Assembly (NCBI RefSeq): GCF_963576675.1 | Contig: NC_088917.1 | Location: forward strand, 17,450,001-17,514,000 | Reading direction: 5' to 3' | Length of the DNA stretch: 64,000 nt | Source: Euphorbia lathyris | Taxonomy: Eukaryota; Streptophyta; Magnoliopsida; Malpighiales; Euphorbiaceae | Shown: in pieces, positions 57,217 through 64,000 of the stretch | Layout of the letters: every line of letters begins with the position of its first letter | How positions within the stretch are numbered: the stretch's first letter is position 1 | Program-made: the position numbers and the translations under genes | The notes under the pieces: model-generated | What the model saw: only the letters and a program-made list of their open reading frames with translations | What the model was told of the DNA's origin: nothing | The model's database searches: none

Positions 57217-60200
57217 CTACTTTTTCTTGTAGTTGAGTTGGGCTTCATGCTCTTTAGATTTTCCTTTTCGCTTGAATTTTTGCTGACTACCTGAAGCTTC
57301 CTCTGAATGTTGAGTTCTTTGAACTTGTTCTTTCTCCCCCGTTTTGCCACCATCGGCAGGAGGAGGAATGAAGGTGTCTTCAATGGCAGCTTGAGTTAGG
57401 CGTTTAGAGAATGCCTTTAGCTTTCGTGTGCTTTCATTTATGCCGTCAAAAATTGGAACACCATCATCCAAAATAGCACGTGGAATCCTGATAGCTGCAG
57501 CACTCAGCATACTCAGAATATATGCTTGAGACTTTCCAACCCAGTGTATACTGTCAGTAAGCATGGCAAATGCTTGATGAAACATCTTCAGCAAGGACGT
57601 GTCAAAATACTGATGTTGAGCATTTGAGTGGCGCACGTGGTTGAAAGTGACTCGAGAGTACTTCAGGATTTCGTTGGTTTTAAGCTGGTCAGTTTCCATC
57701 TCTTCCTTGCTTAAGTTCAGCAGACGTACAGCCTCACTAATTTGCTCAATGGAGCATTGGGAGGAGGAAGAGAGTTGGTGATTATTTTTCTCTTGCTCAG
57801 TGTGAAGCTGGTTGAAGAGTTGATGAACTTCGGCAGAAGTTGCATACATTGTGTTTGCAACTGCCAATTGATGAAGTTGACCCTGTAGAGAGTTCATGTG
57901 ATTAACCATGGTCAGTTGGAGTTCGGCCAGCTTCGTTATTGATTCCTGCCTGGGCTGTTGAGATTGTAATGAAGTCATGACACTCAGAAGATCCTTGAGA
58001 CCTTTGATCTCAGTAAGAAGCTGAATGACAGACGAAAGCTGAGTTGGCTCAACAGGAACTGACCCAGCGGCATCGGTACTTGATTGATGGAGGTCCTGGA
58101 GGAGAGCATGAGCTGAGTCAATGATTCTTCGACCAGACTCAGAGGCAGTAAGATAACTGAATGATCCATCATTTGTTGGCCTAGATGCCGGAAGAGGAGT
58201 AGAACCGAATGGAGGCGGTGTTTGGTTCTGCTCAATATTGGAAGTGCCAGCATTATCAGCGGCTGGTCTTGAATTCACATTTCCAGTGGAAGCTGACTGG
58301 ATTAGATTTTGCACTTGGATTTGTGGAAGAGGAGGATCGGCAGAATGTGTTACTTGCTCAGCGTCAGGCTGAAGCTGACTAGATTTTGGAAGTTGAGGAA
58401 GTTCAGTGTTGACCTGAGCAGGTAATTCCTTAGCTTGCTCAACATGATGAGTAGCAGGATCTTCGAGCACTTGCTCGGCATCATCTTGGCTTGGGGAAGC
58501 AGTTAAGTCGGCATGTTCCTTAGGCTGAGAAACAGAGGCTTGATTTTCTTGTTGCTCTGGTGGAGACTCAATAGGATTAGAGAAGAACTTAAGGTGTATA
58601 TCTGTTAGGTCAGTGATCTCATCCCTCAGAGGTGAGTCTCCCATGAGGTCAATGACGGGGGATAGATATGCCTTCTTCTTAAGTCTTCTTAGTCTCTTTA
58701 TCTTTGGAGGAGTAGGGTCAGCAGGAATGGACTCAATAGAGTCAGTAGGTGAAGTTTCCCTTTGAACAGCGGGATGATTTGCCGTTGGCTCATCGTCGTC
58801 TTCGTCAACCAGCTCAGTGTTGGTTGGTTCATATGGCTCATCATCAGCTATCTCCTCAGTGTCAACCTGACCACCCAGTTCTTCTTCTTCTTCAAACTGA
58901 CCACCCAATTGGTCTTATTCTTCCTCTTCTTCAAACTGACCACCCAATTGGTCTTGTTCTTCCTCTTCTTCTGACTGTTGCTCAGTGTCAATGTCTTGAC
59001 TCTGTACATAATGTGAGTTAGGAGGAATGACGATGTCAGTTGGAAGGGCATCGATAGGACTTAATTCAGAAGAGATCTTCTTCTTCTTTCTTAATGGTTG
59101 CTCATCAATATCCTCTCTTTCTTCTACCTCAGGCTCAGCTTGCCTCGGTCTTTTCTCAGCTGACCTAGGTCCATCCTGACCTTGTTGAGGTTGAGGCTTA
59201 GTTCCTCTGGATACAAATTTAAGCTTCTTTGGTGCAGAGACAGCTTCTTTAGAGGTGCTTTGAACAGTTTTCCTCTTTCTTTCCATCCTTCCCTTTCGAG
59301 TCACCATCCCCTCAGTTTCCTGGATAGCGACTGCTTTCCCTTTCTTAGGCACAATGGGTTGATCGTAGAATAGACCATACAGTGCAGCTGCAGTTATCTC
59401 TATGCCTATAGTGTGGATTTCCTCAACTAAGCTCACCTTGTGGTCTTTGAGGATTCTGGTAATTATGGAGCCTAACCTAAGGGTTCCAGTGCTTCTTTGA
59501 AACCCACCGATTATGAAGACAGGCATGTTTATCTGCGTGTAGGTCAGCATGTGCCAGATGAAGCACTGCTCAAAGTTTATCGCTAAGTTGGTGCAGTTGA
59601 TCTTGGGAAAGATGAAATTGGCCAGTATGTAATGGGCCATCTTCTGATGCTGACACATGGAGGTACTTGAAATTTCCCCTACATGACCAGGAGGTTTGCA
59701 GAACTCGACAGAGTAGTTGGTTTTATCTTGGTCACCAGATTTACGAAGTATTGCTCCTTCGTTTTTCAGCTTGAGTAGTGAGGCAAGATAAGCGGGGTTG
59801 ATGAAGATATCCTTCCCTCGAACCTGGGTGACCATGTAGTCCCGATTATCATTCGCAACTTTTAGGTTAGCGTAGAATTCCTTCACTAACTCAGGATAGG
59901 TATGTTCGCGAACTGAGAACATCTCTGTCCAGCCGTTGTTTTTGATCCTCTCACAGAAGGGTTGCTCAGCTTCCACAAAACCCTTTGAAAACCATCTAGA
60001 GTGGTCAACCTTGTACCCCCTCACACTCTCGTAAACCAGAGAGTAGGTGCGTTCCGTGGGTTTCTTTGCCTTATCCTTCTGTTGTTTTTCTTTTAAAGAG
60101 GTGGCTTGGTCAGCCTTGGTTTGCTTCCTTGGTGTAGTGACCTTTGAGTGGTCACGCTGAGCAGGGGATTGAAGGTTTTCATCGGAGCGATTATCAGTGT

Positions 60201-60237
60201 AACCGGCACCGGAGACATTCTGAGAATCTTTTACCAT
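57217..60237 (-). pseudogene. Post-pol (env-like position) ORF of Sirevirus
   Basis: A long frame runs from the ATG at 60237 to the stop at 57217, over 1000 codons, with a single in-frame TAA at 58915-58917 (a glutamine-type codon changed). The N-terminal part has a folded region of about 250 residues with words such as YPELVKEFYANLK, RGKDIFINPAYLASLLKL and KMAHYILANFIFPK. It resembles the domain often annotated as putative plant transposon protein. A long low-complexity middle follows, rich in Lys, Glu, Gln and Pro, with short acidic tandem repeats around the stop. The C-terminal part is mostly helical and ends in a basic tail. I see no convincing signal peptide or transmembrane segment, so an envelope role is not supported by the sequence. 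Position after pol is the Sirevirus hallmark. Confidence 0.8.
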
Positions 60238-60727
60238 GATTCTTAGAGAAGTTTTGAGAATTTTGGGAGTTTTTAGAGAAGAGTATTTGAATACCAGAGA
60301 TTTCTAAGCGTAAAGAGATAAAAGTGGGAAATCATCCACTATTTATAGAGGGGTCGAATTGATCCTAAGCATTGAGGTGTCCGTTTGACCTCGAGATACT
60401 CAATTGACAGGGATTCTGGCATTTATGACACATTCGGCGCATGTATATTCTAATTATTGCGCTTATGCCATCCTAGGTGGCTATTTAATTCGGGTGTTTT
60501 GCATTAAGTTTTGCAACGGATTTTTTACTCAGTGTTAAGAATTTCAAACGTTTAAAGTTCTGAGCAGTCAGTGTTACGCAAGGTACACTTCGTATGCTTA
60601 GTAGCTCAGCTTAAGATAAACACTCAGCAAGTAAATTCACTCAGCATGTGATAGTTATTGATTTAGCATAAATCACTCAGCATGGTAATCAACTCAGCAT
60701 GAATATATCACATATTATACTTGGAAT
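60238..60727 (-). promoter_or_regulatory. Region between pol and post-pol ORF
   Basis: This 490-bp spacer carries five CTCAGC words (minus strand GCTGAG) within 60605-60697, four of them as ACTCAGCA or AACTCAGC. It may hold the splice acceptor or promoter for the downstream ORF. No separate gene is seen. Confidence 0.45.
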
Positions 60728-63700
60728 TTACTGAAGAGGATTAAACATACCAATGGCTTCTCTAAGTATGTTGAATTGCTAACGAGCCAGTGGCTTTGTG
60801 AAGATATCAGCAAGCTACTCATCCGTTGGGACATAAGTCAGCTTGATCTCTTTCTTGAGTACATGATCTCTGATGAAGTGATGTCTTATGCTGACATGCT
60901 TCATCCTAGTGTGCTGGATTGGGTTCTTTGATAAGTCAATGGCACTCTTGTTGTCACATTTGACTTCAATTGTTTTAGTCTGAATGCCATAATCTTCAAG
61001 CTGTTGCTTAATCCATAGGACTTGAGCAACACAGCTTCCAGCAGCAATGTACTCAGCTTCAGTGGTTGACAGGGCTACTGACGCCTGCTTCTTGCTGAAC
61101 CAGGGCACAAGACAGCTCCTAAGGAAGTGGCATCCTCCTGAGGTGCTTTTTCGTTCAAGCTTGTCTCGTCCGTAGTCAGCGTCAGTGTATCCAATGAGTG
61201 TGAAATCATGAGTATTAGGATACCACAAACCTGCATTCACTGAGCCTTGCAAATATCTAAGGATTCTTTTTACGGCTATGTAATGAGATTCCTTAGGGTT
61301 AGATTGATATCTAGCACAATAAAATACTGAGAACTGAATGTTCGGCCTACTAGCAGTTAAGTAAAGTAGAGAACCAATCATACCTCGGTATAATCTGCTG
61401 TCTACTGACTTACCATTTTCGTCAGCGCAGAGGACATTGTCAGTGCCCATAGGGGTAGATATTGACTTGCAATTCTCAAGTTCATACTTCTTCAATATCT
61501 CCTTAGCATACTTAGTTTGACTGATGAAGATGCCATTTTTCCCTTGTTTGATTTGAAGTCCAAGGAAGAAGGTGAGTTCTCCCATCATTGACATTTCAAA
61601 CTCAGTCTGCATCTGCTTACTAAATTCCTTGCACATTGACTCGTTAGTGGCACCAAAAATAATGTCATCAACATATATCTAAGCCAATAGGGTATCTTTA
61701 CCCTTTCTCTTAATGAATAAAGTTGTATCAAATTTACCTCTGACATAATTTCTAGTCAGCAGGAAACTAGTCAGCCTCTCATACCAAGCACGTGGTGCTT
61801 GCTTGAGACCATACAGAGCCTTTTTGAGTTTATAAACGTGGTTTGGGAATTTGGGATCCTCAAACCCTGGAGGCTTATTAACATAGACTTCCTCGTTTAT
61901 AACTCCATTAAGGAATGCACTCTTAACATCCATTTGAAACAATTTAAAGTTCATATAACTTGCATAAGCACATAAAATTATTATAGCCTCTAGCCTTGCC
62001 ACTGGGGCGAAGGTCTCACCGTAGTCAATACCTTCTTGATGACTGTAGCCCTGAGCTACAAGTCTTGCTTTGTTCTTGACCACGTTCCCTTGTTCATCCA
62101 TCTTGTTTCGAAAGACCCGTCTTGTTCCTATGGTCTTCTGGCTTTTTGGTTTTGGCACTAAGTCCCATACTTCATTTCTCTTGAACTGATCAAGTTCTTC
62201 TTGCATTGCATTCATCCAGAACTCATCATACTCAGCCTCAGCGAAGTTCTTTGGTTCCTGAATTGAGACGAATGCTACGTTGCTGAGGTATCTCCTGAGT
62301 TGATTCCTTGTCATCAGGGTGTTCTCAGCGGCATCAAGAATGGCACTCTCTGAGTGTCCTCTTGGTATTCTGATCTCTTTTGGTAGATTGATGTCTTGTG
62401 CTGGTTGTGTTTCAACAATCTCTGCATGTGTAGATTGGTCAGTGAAAACAATTTGAGTTTCGCTTTTACCTTTGGTCAGCCCTTGAGGCAGTGACTCAGG
62501 AGCTGTTTCTTGGTCAGAGGGAGCTGAGTAGGGATCATCCTCAGTCAGCTGCATGCCTCTTCCTGCAAGGTTAGTTTCATCGAACTCAACGTGTATTGAC
62601 TTTTCTAAGACCTGAGTTCGTTTATTAAAAACTCAGTATGCTTTGCTGTTTGTTGAGTAGCCTAAAAAGATAGCTTCATCAGCTTTTGAGTCAAACTTAG
62701 CTAGGCTGTCTTTGGTATTTAAAATAAAACATTTACAACCAAAGGCACGAAAGTATCCAATGTTGGGCTTTCGTCCTTTCCAAAGTTCGTAGGGGGTCTT
62801 CTTTAATATGGGTCTAACTAGAGCCCTATTAAGTATGTAGCACGCTGTGTTGACAGCTTCTCCCCAAAAGTACTTTGGAAGCCTATGCTCACTCAGCATT
62901 GTCCTGGCTATTTCAACCAAGGTTCTGTTTTTCCTTTCAACAACCCCATTTTGTTGAGGTGTTCTAGGAGCAGAAAAATTATGGTCAATGCCGTTGGCTT
63001 CACAGAATTCAACAAACTGTTGGTTCTTGAATTCTCCACCATTATCACTTCGGATGTGAGCTAACTTAAGGTCTTTATCATTTTCAAGTTTTCTTACTAA
63101 GTTTGAAAATGTCTCAAAGGTTTCATCCTTGCTACTCAGCAAGATGATCCAAGTGTACCGAGAAAAGTCATCTACAATGACCAAGGAAAATCTTCTACCA
63201 CCCAAGCTCAGCGGCTGGACTGGACCGAAGAGATCCAAGTGTAGCAACTCTAATGGACGCTTAGTTGAGACAATGTTTTTACTATGAAAAGATTGTTTGG
63301 TATGTTTTCCGGCTTGACAAGCATGGCATAATTGGTCTTTTTCAAACTTAAGTTCTGGCAGTCCCTCAACTAATTGCTTTCTTGCTAATTTGGCCAGGAG
63401 GTCCATGCTTACATGACCAAGTCTCCTGTGCATAGCCAGGAATTTTCTTCCTTTGACACTAAGCATACAGTTTTTGAAAACTTCTTTTCTAAGTTCAGCA
63501 TAAAGACATTATCAATACGAGGGGCAGTTAAAATCAACTCATTTGTTTTACCCTCGAATATTTTACATCCAGTGTTATCAAATATAACTTTTCTCCCATT
63601 GTCACATAGCTGAGCTACGCTGAGTAAGTTATATTTGAGTCCACTGACTAGGGAGACTGACTCAATAGTAGGATTACCACCAATGGTTCCTGACCCTACT

Positions 63701-63855
63701 ATCTTACCCTTTTTGTTGTCTCTAAAACTTACACTTCCACCTCGTTTATGCACTAATGTGATGAACTGAGTTTCATCACCAGTCATATGCCTCGAGCATG
63801 CGCTGTCAATGTAACACATCTTTGACTTTTCAGCACACCTCAGGCTTACCTGCAA
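60728..63855 (-). pseudogene. Sirevirus-type copia pol, disrupted
   Basis: Order on the minus strand: protease-side and GAG-pre-integrase region (63855-63409; MTGDETQFITL, GLKYNLLSVAQLCDNG), integrase (63466-62633; RLGHVSMDLLAKLARKQLVE, zinc-binding CHACQAGKHTKQSF, DDFSRYTWI, SDNGGEF, APRTPQQNGVVERKN), reverse transcriptase (62554 onward; RLVAQGYSHQEGIDYGETFA, QMDVKSAFLNG, then YVDDIIFGATN) and RNase H (ADYGRDKLERKSTSG, STTEAEYIAAGSC, DNKSAIDLSKNP). Breaks: one base lost near 63425 in the pre-integrase motif; in-frame stops at 62633 (TGA), 61679 (TAG), 60815 (TAG) and 60779-60781 (TAG). All catalytic motifs remain readable. Gag and the 5' LTR lie past 64000. Confidence 0.92.
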
Positions 63856-64000
63856 TATAGCTAGTTACTTTTAGGTACTGATAACATCGTGATCTTATCC
63901 CAGGGATCAAAAGGGATATTCGCCTGAAGAACGCCACATGTTGGTTACCTAATACGGGAATACCACGGCGTATGGAAACAAAGGTATCCGGCGAATCTAT
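63856..64000 (-). other. Window edge inside the Sirevirus
   Basis: This should be the gag/protease side of the element. On the minus strand I read no clear gag motif; an intron-like or rearranged stretch is possible. It is too short to judge. Confidence 0.35.

Noticed and set aside
58749..59021. Plus-strand open frames opposite the retroelement ORF
   Set aside because: They are antisense shadows of the acidic tandem repeat on the minus strand.

Overview
The window is nuclear DNA from a flowering plant, most likely a eudicot. The evidence is GT-AG introns, plant-only families (DUF247, FAR1-type transposase, plant RanBP2 zinc fingers), plant LINE, copia, gypsy and hAT elements, and a decayed plastid 16S rRNA copy. 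The sequence is AT-rich and dominated by transposons. Genus and species cannot be named from it.

Layout. 1-5050: a palindromic repeat cluster, a dead 2-oxoglutarate dioxygenase, a nuclear plastid 16S fragment and AT-rich filler. 5051-16414: an 11.4 kb terminal-inverted-repeat element inserted in a (TA)n tract, with two convergent multi-exon genes. On + lies a 15-exon gene whose product carries two tandem Ulp1/C48 cysteine-protease domains. On - lies a 5-exon FAR1-type Mutator transposase. 16415-23300: repeats, gypsy and copia scraps, MITEs. 23373-25897: a three-exon membrane-protein gene. 26795-31130: two DUF247 loci, one a fragment and one frameshifted. 31796-33052: an intact single-exon gene of unknown function. 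33460-38664: a decayed copia element followed by a hAT element. 38665-43182: SINEs, MITEs and AT-rich DNA. 43183-46050: a RanBP2-type zinc-finger gene with a 5'-UTR intron. 47071-55465: a hAT element with a perfect 8-bp target duplication and two L1-type LINEs. 55480-64000: most of a minus-strand copia element of Sirevirus type (3' LTR, repeated polypurine tracts, a large ORF after pol, and pol itself); gag and the 5' LTR lie beyond the window.

The host genes that look usable are the membrane protein, the 418-aa protein and the zinc-finger protein. The main novelty is the Mutator-like element. Its protease gene keeps reading frame across all fourteen splice junctions, and the two protease domains are joined in frame. 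Each of its two genes is broken by one missing base in a homopolymer, which could be decay or a consensus error; the protease gene also has one in-frame stop.
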